Below are positions 1 to 11,230 of a DNA stretch of 64,000 bases, piece after piece. The notes below the pieces were generated by a model. It had not been told where the DNA came from and made no database searches. It saw nothing but the letters and a program-made list of their open reading frames with translations. This DNA comes from Petrosia ficiformis. Lineage: Eukaryota > Porifera > Demospongiae > Haplosclerida > Petrosiidae. The stretch covers positions 4,558,460 through 4,622,459 of the forward strand of contig OX345641.1 of the NCBI GenBank assembly GCA_947044365.1. Reading direction: 5' to 3'. The translations under genes and the position numbers were made by a program. Every line of letters begins with the position of its first letter. The stretch's first letter is position 1.

Positions 1-69
1 GGGTCATTCAGTTAATTATTTCTTGCTATACAGTATTAATATACATTTCACATGTAATTATTTTTACAG

Positions 70-3000
70 ATAGTTCTGGGATAAGAACATTAAGTGAAGA
101 TAAATTACAATCGCTATATACATTATCTTTTTCTGATAATGTTGATCTACAAAAATCAGCAGCTTTGTGCTTCTCTGAGATTAGTGAAACTTGTGAGTGT
201 TTGTGTGTATGTGTGTGTACGGGTTGGGTTAATGATACATGTACATGTATTATCCATTGAATTACATGTACATGTACATTTGTTGTTTGTACATGTACAT
301 GTACATGTGAGGTTTACATAAACTTAATCTATTTTCCCAAATCTGATCATTGCATTTGTGAGAACTCCTTGAAAAACAGTTGAGTTTGTAAACTAGTAGA
401 GTTTTGATAGAATCATACTACGACATTGTTTATATTAATTAGATAAAATAGAAGCTCCATAGAACGTTTTACTTTACAAATTTATTCGAGAAATGTTTTA
501 ATTTAAACCCCTCTGAGGTTGCTACTGTTGGGATCTGTTGACCCTGTAGCTGAGATGTTGTTTCATGGTGAAGTAAATTCAGTCTGAAATCTAGAGGGGA
601 ATTCCTCTGCTGTATGTCACTCTAGACGTGTACTGTGTTATTTGTATTATTGTAGGCTCAGATCACAAGTACAAGTGACTTTACTTCCTATAATCACAAT
701 TTTGATTTAAACAATTATCAAATATAAACAATGTGTTAATAGAGTACATGTGTACATGTACATGTAGCAGGTACTGTACTGTTTACTACTACAGTACTTG
801 TATAGTACATGTAGCAGGTACTGTACTGTTTACTAATACAGTAATTCTATAGTACATGTAGTACTGAGCAGGCACTGTGCTGTACTGTACTGTACTGTTT
901 ACTAATACAGTGCTTCTGTATTACATGTACTTGTACATGTACATGTAGTACTGAGTATGTACTGCACTATACTTTAGCGGCTATAGTACATGTACATGTT
1001 TTTATTGCCGCATTACATGTACATGTACATGTATGTACCAGTGTTTTTGATACCACAATTCAAAGAAGATATACATTTGTACATGTATATGTAAGGCATA
1101 CTGTACTTGTACATGAACACATACAATCATGTAATATACATGTACATGTAACATTTACTTGTATGTAGTCATGTATATAGTCAGGTAATATTCTCCATTC
1201 CAAATCATTATGATGTACTTTTATATCATAATAGGGCATGAACCAGTGGATATACATTTTTTAGAACCTATTATTCATCTTCTCCTGTCTGAAGATGTAG
1301 ATATTCAAAAGGCAGCTTCTTTAGCTCTTAGTAATCTAGCTTTGAAAGGACCCGGTAAGAATTGATTACCTTCAAGTCATAATTTAAAGACATACATGTG
1401 TACATATATACATGTACATGTATATACTACTATATACATGTACTAGGGTTGGCCAATAATTCAGTATATCCGCAATATTATTCCTAATTGTATCGTGCAT
1501 GATTTTGGTCTGCCAATATTATCATAACAGCAAAATATTTTAAATAGTTATAATACATGCAGTTGAAAAATACTATAACACTTAATGTTGAGCCATATGT
1601 ACTCTCAAAACAAGGATGAGAAGTGTCATCTTTTTAAACAAGATATATGGAGAAAAAAGTATCCCTATGATTGTTTTGTGATGTTCAACTCTGAACACAA
1701 CATACTAGTATAGTTATTATTTTGATTATAAACTTTTCTTACTTTTTAGAGGTTCTTGTGGAACTTTAGGAATGCATTGCACCTAGAACGGCTATTAGTT
1801 CCAGTTTCACGTAAAGCTACAAGCAGTTTTATTCCTGCTAGTCTGTAGAGCTTGTGCAAACAATGTATTATGCATCACTACCATTAATTGACCGAGCGCC
1901 CTGGAATGATGCAACTTCCTTGACTACATATACAATGCATGCTTGCGCAAGTGACACAAACATATCATAGGGATGGCCCTACAGGCCATAAAAATGAGCC
2001 TACTTTTGTTATCACCGATCGTATCAATGAGTAGTTGCAATATTGCAATAATCGTGAGTCACCTTTAGACAATAATTGCAAATTTAAACGTAATTTTTAA
2101 TATCACCCAACCCTACTTTATACATGCAGTCATAGCAATGATCGCTCTGTCTCACTGTCTCTGTTGTCTTGGCCACTCTCTGCTTCTCTCTCTCTCTCTT
2201 TTTCTGTCTCTGTCTCTCTGTCTCTCTTGTCTTTCTCCTTGTCTTTCTCTTTGTCTCTCTGTCTTTGTCTAAATATACTTGCATCTTTTTTTGTATCTTT
2301 GTCTATGGGTCTCTGTCTCCCTCTGTCTGTCTCTTGTACCTTTGTCTATGGTTCTCTGTCTCTCTCTGTAACTTTGTCTATGTGTCTCTGTCTCTCTGTC
2401 TGTATCTTTGTATCATTGTCTTTGCCACTCTCTGTCTCTCTCTTTGTATCTGTCTATCTCTTTTTGTATCCTTGTTTTTCTGTCTCTGTCTCTTTCAGCT
2501 GAAAATAAATCCACAATAGTAAAGGCAGGTGCCCTCCCTCCTCTAATACTTCTTCTAACTAAAGATGATCCAGAGGTCCAGTGTAATGCATGTGGTTGTA
2601 TCACCACATTAGCTACTACTGATAGTAATAAAAAGGATATAGTGAGTAATGGAGCCATAAATCCATTATTAAAATTATCACACGTAAATGATTCTCGAGT
2701 ACAAAGAAATGCTGCTGGGGCATTACTCAATCTAACACATATAGGTAAGTGTTGTTGGAATATACATGTGTACATGTTAGTGTTTATAATACATGTAGTT
2801 CTGGATGACCAGGTACATGTACGTGTATATCAACAGTGCTTAAAATAGCAGTAAAATCTGGACAAAACAATATTTGACCACAAGCTGTGGATTTTATCTG
2901 GAAGCACATTTCACAAACCTGAACTGTACCCATTTTTGGCTTATGCCAATAGGCTATGACTGGAGTTTGATGTTTTGAAATAACCCCATCCACCCCCCAC

Positions 3001-4615
3001 CCCTCCCCCCATTTCCTGTACATCAATACATCTACCTACATGTATTAAGTTTACATACATACAATATACTATCACTGTACTTCCATTGACTACAGTGTAC
3101 ACTGTGAGTGAAGTACACTTACACAGTATTACACATTAGTACTATGCTATCACAATACAGAATTCACACATTACTATGATTACAGTACAAAGTAATGTTA
3201 TTAGAAGTACAGTTGACTATCACCTTATTGAGGTGTAGTTCCCATTAAGCTGACTCTGCATACTAAATAAACATGAATCTGATAAAATATGCTTTCTTTT
3301 CTCTTATAGAATCCAACAGACAAGAATTAGTACAGACAGGAGCTGTACCAGTATTTGTTAGACTATTAGAGTCCAGAGATGTTGATGTGCAGTTCTATTG
3401 TGCTGCGGCTATTAGTAACTTAGCTGTTCATGGTATGTGTTTTCTACACTGTGAAATAACTTTAATGGTAATTAGGCTATTCACAATCAGAAAGCTGCTT
3501 GTAGCTTATGTAGAAACTAGAGCTAATAACTGTTCTACTTGAAATATATTCCTAAAGTTCTACATGATCCTACATGTATACATGTAAATACATGTACATT
3601 GTAGTAATGAGAGCAGATAATCAAAATAATAACTACATGTATAATAGGCTGTTGTGCTTCAGGCATGAGAAAGTCAGCCATGATTACTGAATGTTGGACA
3701 CCACAAACCAATCATAGGGATACTGTTACTCTATATATCTTGTTGTGCCTATATTATTCTATTCTCCTATGCTCCTAAGTCTATCCTTATCTACAATTCT
3801 ACATGTACTTGTATTATCAAACATGTGCCAATTTTTTTTTACACATCAGACAAAAATTGATAAATTGTTATGTACATGTATTATACACCATACCTTCAGC
3901 ACTTAGTTATTAGTGGTATAATTGCTACACATACACATGCTCATACATGTACGTGTAGTATGTACATGTAGGTACATGTGTAATTACATGTATTATGTAC
4001 ATGTACATGTGTATGTAATTACACATGTATGTACATAATGTACATCTGCAATTCTGCATGTAGTACATGTATGTAGGTAATTATTATGTACATGTACATG
4101 TACTATTCTCCTGTGGTCCTCACTTCACTATATTATTCTCACAACATTTACCTACATGTGCATGTACATGTATTATTAAACCCGTGCCTATTATTTTCTT
4201 TACATATCAGATGAAAATTATTGAACAGTAATGCAAGGCCTAATGTATTATACACTGTACTTTAAGCGCTTAGTTATTAGTGCTACACACACATGTACAT
4301 GTACATGTATGTGAATGTACATGTAGGTGGAACCAAGTGCTATTGTAACATTTTGTGGATCTACATATATATATTAAACAACTAGAAATTCCAGCCCTTC
4401 AATTGAGCCCCTGGAAGATGAATGCATCAAAGTAGTTATACTCACTTCAATACGTTTTATTAATTTCAATCAATTTTATGTAGTTTAATATAATTATAAA
4501 ATAAATAATTACGTATTTCTTTCTTATAGATTCTCACAGAAGAGTTATAGTTGGATATGGTAATGGAAAAGCAATTAGAGTTTTAGTGTCTTTAATGAAA
4601 TCTAATTCAGATAAG
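70..4615 (+). CDS. Vac8-like armadillo-repeat protein, N-terminal exons 1-5 (5' end outside window)
   Basis: Five plus-strand exons: 70-192, 1235-1354, 2499-2744, 3310-3432 and 4530-4615. Each follows an AG and is followed by a GT (GTGAGT, GTAAGA, GTAAGT, GTATGT, and a weaker GTCAAT). All junctions are phase 1 except the last, which is phase 0, and every join stays open. Exons 1, 2 and 4 each encode roughly one ARM repeat of 40-42 residues and exon 3 encodes two; typical strings are [20 protein letters not shown] and [23 protein letters not shown] repeats form a helical protein-binding solenoid. In Vac8-type proteins this acts at endomembranes, but the N-terminus that would show a lipidation signal is upstream of the window. 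Exon 5 supplies helices 1-2 of a repeat whose third helix is encoded only at 34801. Another multi-ARM family (for example ARMC-type) is possible. Confidence 0.85.
193..1234. repeat. Intron 1: ACATGT/TGTACA and ACTGT-rich simple sequence
   Basis: No coding signal apart from the flanking exons. The stretch holds runs of the self-complementary words ACATGT and TGTACA at about 236-310, 745-770, 920-945 and 1010-1035. It also holds a locally duplicated block of about 70 bp (roughly 745-815 and 805-870) built from GTACATGTAGCAGGTACTGT and related words. Confidence 0.7.
1659..1994 (-). mobile_element. MITE family 1 (TIR ATCCCTATGATTGCTTT), minus-orientation copy
   Basis: Terminal inverted repeats are seen as ATCCCTATGATTG near 1661 and CATAGGGAT near 1966-1975. 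The interior matches the uninterrupted copy at 17138-17622, including the blocks 'CATTAATTGACCGAGCGCC' and 'GCCTGTAGGGCC' in opposite orientation. No ORF. It sits in intron 2 of the ARM gene. Confidence 0.7.
2175..2498. repeat. CT-rich (TCTCTGTC)n microsatellite serving as a long pyrimidine tract
   Basis: An imperfect run of TCTC/TGTC words leads directly into the acceptor TTTCAG of the exon starting at 2499. The open frames across it are low-complexity Ser/Leu/Cys strings and are not genes. Confidence 0.85.
3046..3265. mobile_element. Degenerate copy of the 280-bp TA-flanked MITE (family 3)
   Basis: Shares interior words with 13435-13714: 'CTACAGTGTACACTGTGAGTG', 'TTAGTACTATGCTATCACA' and 'TTGACTATCACCTTATT'. 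Its left TIR is worn (AAGTTTACATACATAC) and the right end has decayed. Confidence 0.55.
3482..3735 (+). mobile_element. MITE family 1, 5'-truncated plus-orientation copy
   Basis: Aligns with the second half of the 17138-17622 copy ('GAAATATATTCCTAAAGTTC', then 'AAGTCAGCCATGATTACTGA') and ends in the TIR 'CCAATCATAGGGATACT'. An ACATGT-rich segment interrupts it at about 3568-3600. Confidence 0.6.
3736..4529. repeat. ACATGT-rich intron sequence with an internal duplication
   Basis: No coding potential seen. A roughly 350-bp block is present twice in diverged form (about 3770-4000 and 4125-4330). Both carry 'TTATTAGTG', 'TACACCATACCTTCAGC/TACACTGTACTTTAAGC' and dense ACATGTAC runs. Confidence 0.5.
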
Positions 4616-4720
4616 GTCAATTATAAAACAATACATCACAATAAGGTTTCTCTTAGGGTGTGTGTACATGTACATGTATGTGGGGGGAGGGGAGATTGTT
4701 ATTGTTTCTGTTACATGTAC

Positions 4721-4918
4721 ATGCCTAGTGTTAAGTCAGCCTGTTCATACAGACGTATAAAATGTTTGATTCGGACCCTGCCAGCTGGGCTGCCTTGGTA
4801 GCTCAGTTGGTAGAGCATCTGTCTGGAGTACAGAGTGTCGTGGGCTCGAATCCCACCTGAGGCAACTCTCATTTTGATTTTTCCATTTGCCTCAGGTGTC
4901 TTTCTTTCTTTCTTTCAA
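4721..4918 (+). mobile_element. tRNA-derived SINE with (TTTC)n tail, copy 1
   Basis: The block from 'ATGCCTAGTGTTAAG' through a tRNA-like head (4792-4864) to a CTTTCTTTCTTTC tail is found again, inverted, at 35140-35348. Both flanks of the tRNA-like part are shared between copies, so this is a dispersed retroelement rather than an isolated tRNA gene. Confidence 0.8.
4792..4864 (+). tRNA. tRNA-like SINE head, anticodon GGA, class I fold
   Basis: A 73-nt cloverleaf is visible: acceptor GCCTTGG/CTGAGGC with G-T pairs, D stem GCTC/GAGC, perfect anticodon stem TCTGT/ACAGA with loop CTGGAGT, 5-nt variable loop, T stem GTGGG/CCCAC with loop CTCGAAT, and discriminator A. Anticodon GGA would read a serine codon, yet serine tRNAs have a long variable arm and this one does not. 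It is more likely the RNA polymerase III head of a SINE than a working tRNA. Confidence 0.6.
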
Positions 4919-6140
4919 CATCTCCGATAACATCATGTACATGTATATATTATTATAAGGCACTAATAGCACATAATTGCACAGGAGTATGGATGTGTTC
5001 TTCCAGAAAAAAATGTTAATTTTAATTATTTTATATGCATATACTGTTAGCCAAAATCAGTCATGGCTTCAAAAAATCTAGAGAGACAGTCTCTTTTTGT
5101 GTTTATTATGTACATAATTATTAATAGATATAATTACATTGTATGTACATAATGTACATAATGTACATCTGCATGTACATGTACATGTATGTAGTATGTA
5201 GGTAATTAATTGTATTATGTACATATGCTTAGCATGTTCATGTAAATGTACAATAATTATTTATATAATCTACATGTATGTGTAGTATGTAGGTAATTAT
5301 TATATACATGTACATGTACAAGTGTTTGTAATTATGTACACAATGTACATGTACATCTGCATGTACATGTAATATGTAGGTAATTATTATGTACATGTAT
5401 ATGTAATTATGTACATGTACATGCACATGTAGTATGTACTATGTAGGTAATTATTATCATGTACATGTATGTTCTGAGCACTGGACATTCATTTATATTG
5501 TACATGTACATCTACTTTTTGTGTACTTGCACATGTACATTGTAAGTATATACCAATACTAATACAGTATACATGTACATGTATATATGTGGTATGTTCT
5601 CAGTGCCAGAAACAATTTACATTGTCCATGTACATATGCTTGTAAATCCCAATACTAATGCTGCATACATGTACATGCATGTGTACATGTATGTGTACTT
5701 GCCTTGTGTCTGATTGTTATTACATGTACATGTACTTTGTTGAAATGTTTTTGTCTTAGAACTCACTGAGTGTGACAAATATAATAACATTACAGTTACC
5801 ATAGTAACTTCATATACTACACACTACATAGTCTTGTTATAATTAGAAGTGGAATAGTACATATATACTTGTATATACCTGTATATAATATTTATTATAT
5901 GTGCAATATATGCTACATAATATAAATTTGATATATTCTACATGTACTGTCAATTAACTCCAAATATAGTAATATTGTTCTACATGTACATCATGTACAT
6001 GTACTTGTAATTAAATGATAATACATGTACATGTACATGATACATGTACATGTACATGTATATCACATACTGTAATTAGTGATGTAATTAGCCCTCGTCC
6101 ATGTAGACAGAGCAGAGCGTTACTGTAATCAGATTTTCTG
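4919..6140. repeat. ACATGT/TGTACA-dense intronic sequence
   Basis: Dense palindromic ACATGTAC words alternate with 'GTAGGTAATTATTATGTACA' units, repeated about five times between 5110 and 5460. No ORF with recognisable content. Confidence 0.6.
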
Positions 6141-6279
6141 TGTGTGTATGTGTTTGTCTGCCTGTCTGTCTGTCTTTTACCAAAACCTCTGGACAACTAA
6201 CAACATATGGATTATGGACTTTGATCGAGCTACTAACAGACTTGAAGTTATACGTACATGTATAAGAATCAAGATGAAA

Positions 6280-6810
6280 GACAGACGTGTTCTAAAATCT
6301 TTTGTTATGACAATTTTACAACTCACGATTGCCATTTCACCACTTTATGAAGATTTCTGGTATCAAAAGAGTACATGGAAACACAACTCATCTTGTATCT
6401 TTGTCAAATCATAGCTTGACATCAAGTACAATTGAAGTAGTGGCTGCCACAATATTGAGCTGGCTCTAAACTTTCTGCCATAATGGTTACTTTCTAACTC
6501 ACCTACATGTATTCCATGTGATTGAAGCCACAAAACTGTTTTCTATTTTTCAATTTTTACACTGCACTTTATATACTAGGAATTATATACTTCTTGGTAG
6601 GGAAGGTTGTGGCACACACACATACAAGTACATGTGTATATACATGTATAATGATTATGGTCTCGGAATTATAAATAATAATAATTGTTATTACAGTCAA
6701 GTATATACACAATGTATGTAGTCTGCAAATATTTTCTTGTCAGTAGTCATTCTTGTTTCTCAATCATATATGTGGCGAGGATCATGCACTGCAAGTGCAT
6801 TCATTGGTGA
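6280..6810 (+). repeat. Dispersed repeat shared with 51405-51700
   Basis: Matches the later copy in several blocks: 'ATGACAATTTTACAACTCAC', 'GATTGCCATTTCACCACTTT', 'CTTTCTGCCATAATGG' and 'GCACTGCAAGTGCATTCATT'. It is followed at 6829-6890 by a short tandem array of 'GTGATTCCAATTA'-like units. Element class unknown. Confidence 0.5.
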
Positions 6811-7318
6811 TGCAACAATTAAGTGATTTAACTGGTGATTCCAATTAGTGATTCCAATTAGTGATGTAATTAGTGATATAATCAGTGATGAGCAATACAT
6901 GTCAATGCAGTGTATATGAAAATATACATATTTTTCAAATATCGTGATGCAATATTGGCTATTGGGTAATTGGCCCTCCACCTTCAGGGGGATACTGTAA
7001 ATGGTTTGGAAAAATGTCTGTCTGTGTGTGAGTGACCCAGCTGTACTTTAAGAACTGGAAACTCCTGGACTTCCATACTTGGTTTGTATATACATGTACT
7101 CCTCTGAAGTGGCAAGATTGAGCAGTGGCTAATATTTTCTCTATCATACTAGAAGCTATCAAAAGGGGTAAGAAATCCTTTAGGCGTTGCTTCTTTCAGT
7201 TTTTTACATCTAATGAAGCATGAGTTTGACATCACTGGTTGTCTTAACAACTCCTATTTTCAACAAAGCAAGTTAGAATCTTTGAATATGTATACTTTGA
7301 AAGTTACATGTATAAAGC

Positions 7319-7408
7319 TGCAATTCCTTATATGCATATGTACATGTATGTACATGTATGTACATGTATGTACATGTATGTACATGTATGTACATATAAG
7401 GAATTGCA
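7319..7408. repeat. Long palindrome: inverted arms around a (TGTACATGTA)n core
   Basis: Arms TGCAATTCCTTATATG (7319-7334) and CATATAAGGAATTGCA (7393-7408) are perfect inverted repeats. The core consists of five TGTACATGTA units, which are themselves self-complementary, so the whole 90 bases can fold as one hairpin. Confidence 0.85.
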
Positions 7409-7654
7409 TATTATTCATGAATTACGTATGCATATTGCCATGTGATTCTGGAACTTGGGGAAATTAACACTACACTACATGTATACATTTATACATACGT
7501 GTAGTTTACACAGTATAGTTCATTTTTTCGTATTAATAGTAATAGTTATTTTAGACAATGAATTTAGTCACATTTCATGGAATAGCTAGATTATATAAGA
7601 AGGTTATGAAACAAGGAAACAAGAACAATACGTTCACAGTTCAGAGAAGTTTAA

Positions 7655-9904
7655 ATGGCAAACAGATCTTTGTCTCCCTCTGACGCTCTCAAAAAGCTTG
7701 ATGAACAACTCACTTGTCCAGTATGCCTTGATCGTTATACTGATCCGAAGACACTGCCTTGTCTTCATTCGTTCTGTTCTTGCTGTCTACAGTGCTTACC
7801 TCTTGAACTTCAAGAAAAGAAGCTTTTCTTATCATGTCCTACCTGTCGTACACCCACAGAACTACCTGAACCAGGTGTAACTGGATTTCCGAAAGCTTTC
7901 TTCATAAACAATCTTGGTGAAGTACACAATCTATTGAAGAAAGTATCTGCTGATCAACATATTCCATGTGATAACTGTAAGAAGAGTGATGCAACGAGCT
8001 ACTGTAAACAATGTACCAAATTCTTCTGTATCAATTGCATTAATGTTCATAACAAATGGGACCCATATGTTGATCATACAGTTTTAAGTCTCAATGAGCT
8101 TGCTTGTCCATCCTTTCAGTTGCCCTCCATTAAACCTGAAATAATTATGAAGTGTTCCAGTCACGACAAACCACTTGATATCTATTGTGAAACATGTAAT
8201 GACATCATCTGTTCTGACTGTAACGTACGTTACCACAAGGGACACGATTATGATCTGATCAATGATATATATTATAGACACCAACAGGCTATACAATCTA
8301 ATCTTGAACCAGTGAAAAAACAAATATTTGCAGTATCGGAAGTTGTAACAACTCTGACACAAAGAGAGAAAGAGATCACATACCAGGCAGAAACAGTCAA
8401 AGAAGACATTCATGTTATGATCAAACAAATAATCGACCGTCTGCTTCAGTCAGAGAGGAAACTTACTGAAGATGTGGATTTAATTGTGAGACACAAACTG
8501 AGTATGCTTGGTGAACAGAAGAACAGGGCTGAGACTTTATTAGCTCAATTGACAGATTGTTTTGATTTTGTAGAACAAGGTCTTAAGATAGGTACTCCTC
8601 AACAAGTTCTAGTAGCTCAACCACACATGATTGATCGTTCGAATATTGTTATAAAGAGTTTTAAACCAGAGTCATTTCAACCACTAGAACAAGCTGATAT
8701 TAAACTAGAGAAAATCGATGATGCACTCAAGAGTATTGCAGAAATTCACTGTTCTTGTCATCCTTGCTCTGTTAGGGTCAGTGATCCTCATTTTGCAGTA
8801 CTGGGAAAGGAATCTACCAGTACCATAGTCTTTGAATTTCCTGATGGTTCTCCTCTTCCTCTTCCTCCTTCTCACATAAGTTGTTATTTGACGCCTCCTG
8901 ATAATAATCAACCTATAGAGTGTACGGTGAAAGAGTCCACACAGTCAGGACAGTACAAGGTTGTCTTTACTCCCATCACTCGTGGTCTTCATCAACTACA
9001 TGTAAGAGTACATGATATCGACATCCCAGGTAGTCCACTTAGTATTCCTGTCTCCATCGCTCCAAATATGAGGGGTAATCTTGTGAAGAGCATTACGGAA
9101 CTTGAAAGTAAACCATGGGGAATTGATGTGACTAATGATGGAGTATTGATAGTGAGTGCGTGTAGTGGTCATTGTATTGCTATATTAGATAATGAAGGGA
9201 AGAAAGTAAGATCCCTTGGACATGAATCAAAAGGTAGTGGGAGGGGCCAGTTTAATTATCCTAGTGGAATAGCCTTTACACCAAATGAAACCATTCTAGT
9301 TGGAGACTCCAGTAATCATCGAATCCAAGAGTTAACAATGGAAGGAGAATGTGTAGCATGTGTTGGAGAAAGAGGAAATGGTCCTCTTGAGTTCCAGTAT
9401 CCCAGAGGTATATCTATCAACAAACCCACAGGACAAGTATTTGTTGCTGATGATTATAATCATCGAATCCAAGTTCTCAATCTCGATCTCTCGTTCTCCT
9501 TTGCGTTTGGTAATAAAGGTTCAGGAGAAGGACAGTTTAATCATCCTGAAGATATGACATTAGATAGTAAAGGATTTATATATGTTACAGATACTTGTAA
9601 TCATCGTATTCAAAAGTTCACTCCCGAGGGTAGGTTTGTAGATATGTTTGGCACATATGGATGTGAACCAGGTCAATTCAGTCATCCATCAGGTATTACA
9701 GTAGATGATAATGATCTACTGTATATTACTGAGAGTACAAATCACCGTATTTCTATTTTCACTTCAAAGGGAGAGTTTATTCATTGTTTTGGAGAGAAAG
9801 GTATTGAGGAGGCACAGTTTAATGCACCCAAAGAAATATCATTTGATAGGTTGGGATATTTATATGTTTGTGACTTTTGGAACTCAAAAGTTTCCATATT
9901 CTGA
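7655..9904 (+). CDS. TRIM-NHL protein (RING, two B-boxes, coiled coil, filamin, NHL), TRIM2/3/71-like
   Basis: Single coding exon of 749 residues, probably a RING-type E3 ubiquitin ligase with an RNA- or protein-binding beta-propeller. The RING (C3HC4) uses C21, C24, C36, H38, C41, C44, C61 and C64. B-box 1 spans about 105-132 (CDNC...YCKQC...CINC) and B-box 2 about 167-197 (CSSHDKPLDIYCETC...CSDC...H). A coiled coil follows to about 320, then a filamin-type Ig domain about 365-465. NHL blades run from about 470 to the end, each carrying an NHRIQ-type motif (SSNHRIQ, DYNHRIQ, TCNHRIQ, STNHRIS) and ending at NSKVSIF. This is the TRIM2/TRIM3/TRIM71 architecture. The start is the first ATG in frame, after in-frame stops. 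It lies wholly inside intron 5 of the ARM gene on the same strand. No intron is visible, so a retroposed origin is possible. Confidence 0.96.
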   Translation: MANRSLSPSDALKKLDEQLTCPVCLDRYTDPKTLPCLHSFCSCCLQCLPLELQEKKLFLSCPTCRTPTELPEPGVTGFPKAFFINNLGEVHNLLKKVSADQHIPCDNCKKSDATSYCKQCTKFFCINCINVHNKWDPYVDHTVLSLNELACPSFQLPSIKPEIIMKCSSHDKPLDIYCETCNDIICSDCNVRYHKGHDYDLINDIYYRHQQAIQSNLEPVKKQIFAVSEVVTTLTQREKEITYQAETVKEDIHVMIKQIIDRLLQSERKLTEDVDLIVRHKLSMLGEQKNRAETLLAQLTDCFDFVEQGLKIGTPQQVLVAQPHMIDRSNIVIKSFKPESFQPLEQADIKLEKIDDALKSIAEIHCSCHPCSVRVSDPHFAVLGKESTSTIVFEFPDGSPLPLPPSHISCYLTPPDNNQPIECTVKESTQSGQYKVVFTPITRGLHQLHVRVHDIDIPGSPLSIPVSIAPNMRGNLVKSITELESKPWGIDVTNDGVLIVSACSGHCIAILDNEGKKVRSLGHESKGSGRGQFNYPSGIAFTPNETILVGDSSNHRIQELTMEGECVACVGERGNGPLEFQYPRGISINKPTGQVFVADDYNHRIQVLNLDLSFSFAFGNKGSGEGQFNHPEDMTLDSKGFIYVTDTCNHRIQKFTPEGRFVDMFGTYGCEPGQFSHPSGITVDDNDLLYITESTNHRISIFTSKGEFIHCFGEKGIEEAQFNAPKEISFDRLGYLYVCDFWNSKVSIF

Positions 9905-10162
9905 TTATGTAAAGTTATTTATATTTTATAATGTACATGAACATGTGTAATTATTGTTGATAAATTCCTCACTTCTAATACAATACTCAGTTTTAAATGG
10001 TTGCTATTCGGCTATTTTATACTGGAAAATGTGTTTACAATAATTGTATATAGTAAATATCATTCACATTCACGGTGAACTCAAAAATGCACTACACTTT
10101 AGTTTGGAATGACCACCAACCATTCATGTATCCTTCCTATTATCATATAATTATTCTTCACA
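9905..10162. other. AT-rich 3' flank of the TRIM-NHL gene
   Basis: No ORF or repeat family member recognised. AT-rich TRIM-NHL 3' sequence would be expected here; no clear canonical polyadenylation signal was picked out. Confidence 0.4.
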
Positions 10163-10346
10163 TTCCTTTTTATGGCCCGTAGGGCCATCCCTATGATTGC
10201 TTTCCCACGGGTTCGAACTATATATATTCTTGTGTCACCTACGCGAGTATGCGTTGTATACGTAGTTAAGGAAGTTACATCATTCCCGGGGGCTCGGTCA
10301 ATTAATGGGCGTGGCGCGTAAAAGAACGCGCGATCAAGCTCTACAG

Positions 10347-10756
10347 TAGTCTGGCGTTGCCGCCCACTTTGCATACGAGGAAGTGGTCTAGGGACACTCG
10401 TATACTAAACTCGTTCTGCCGCAGCTATAGCTGCGGCGGTTAATTATTGCATACCTTTACCTTATGAATCTCATTATGATTCATGAATATCGTTATAGAA
10501 GCAACATGGAAGGTGTATCAAAACAAAACATATTCTTTCTCTTGTTTCTAATGGCCCCCGTCCATCCTCACTTAAACTTCTTCTTTCTCTTGGACAAGAG
10601 GATAAATCTACGTCACGAGCACAGCAAAACATCCTTATTATGGCCCACGTGTTTACACGTCTTAAATTATTAATTACATTCCATCAGAACAAGTTTAGTA
10701 TATGAGTGTCACCAGACCACTTCCTCGTATGCAAAGTGGGCGGCAACGCCAGACTA
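10347..10756. mobile_element. Mutator-like MITE, 410 bp, about 67-bp TIRs, 9-bp target duplication
   Basis: Ends are TAGTCTGGCGTTGCCGCCCA... and its reverse complement. The arms match over about 67 bases with about four mismatches. The target duplication GCTCTACAG occurs at 10338-10346 and 10757-10765. Long TIRs plus a 9-bp duplication are typical of Mutator-superfamily elements. A perfect palindrome, GCCGCAGCTATAGCTGCGGC, sits at 10418-10437. No transposase is present, so it is non-autonomous. Confidence 0.88.
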
Positions 10757-10942
10757 GCTCTACAGACCCCAGCAGAAAGAAAACTGTGTAGCTTACGTAG
10801 AATAGCTAGCTATCCTACCTGAAATATATTCTTTAAGTTCTACAAGGTTCTTTAAAAGGTAAACAGAGTAGATAATCAAAATAATAACTATAACAGGCTG
10901 ATGTGTTTCAGGCATCATAAAGTTAGCCATGATTACTGAATA

Positions 10943-11150
10943 AGTAAGGCTAGCGACAGGAAAGTTGCCATAATTAAATCCGTGAGTGTAACTGCACCCA
11001 CAAACCATACTCAAACAACAAGAAATCCCAGGGCCTAAAATAGGGGGCTCCGCCCCTCAGACCCCCCAGTTTGTCAGGAACCATAGCACACCCTAGCACA
11101 CGCATGCGAACTACCCACACATTGTAACTTTCCTGTCTTTAGCCACTTTC
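10943..11150. mobile_element. Second nested TIR element, 208 bp, 10-bp target duplication
   Basis: The target duplication TTACTGAATA occurs at 10933-10942 and 11151-11160. The inverted ends share GACAGGAAAGTT over about 22 diverged bases. The interior is CpG-richer than its surroundings ('GGGGGCTCCGCCCC'). The intact 17-kb copy of the host element reads straight through this point (ATTACTGAATGCTGGACACC). Confidence 0.8.
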
Positions 11151-11230
11151 TTACTGAATACTGGACACCACAAAGCAGTCATATGGATACTTTTATCTTC
11201 ACTTAAATTTGTAAAGCAATCATAGGGATG

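Larger units (their letters stand above)
10163..11230 (+). mobile_element. MITE family 1 copy, interrupted by two nested TIR elements
   Basis: The left end 'GGCCATCCCTATGATTGCTT' and the right TIR 'AAAGCAATCATAGGGAT' (about 11213-11229) bracket a copy that aligns with 17138-17622 once 10347-10756 and 10943-11150 are removed. The 17-kb copy shows the uninterrupted sequence at both insertion points. The residual host element would be about 430 bp. Confidence 0.8.

Noticed and set aside
2164..2519. Ser/Leu/Cys-rich open frames
   Set aside because: The (TCTCTGTC)n pyrimidine tract before an exon; only the end of the longest frame contains real exon sequence.
4792..4864. Functional tRNA-Ser(GGA)
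   Set aside because: No long variable arm, the same tRNA-like block with shared non-tRNA flanks is repeated at 35204-35276, and that copy has lost U33.
10190..10220. Pol III B-box (GGTTCGAAC) making MITE family 1 a tRNA-derived SINE
   Set aside because: The family has inverted ends at both sides (ATCCCTATGATTGCTTT) and no A-box or cloverleaf could be drawn; the match is short.
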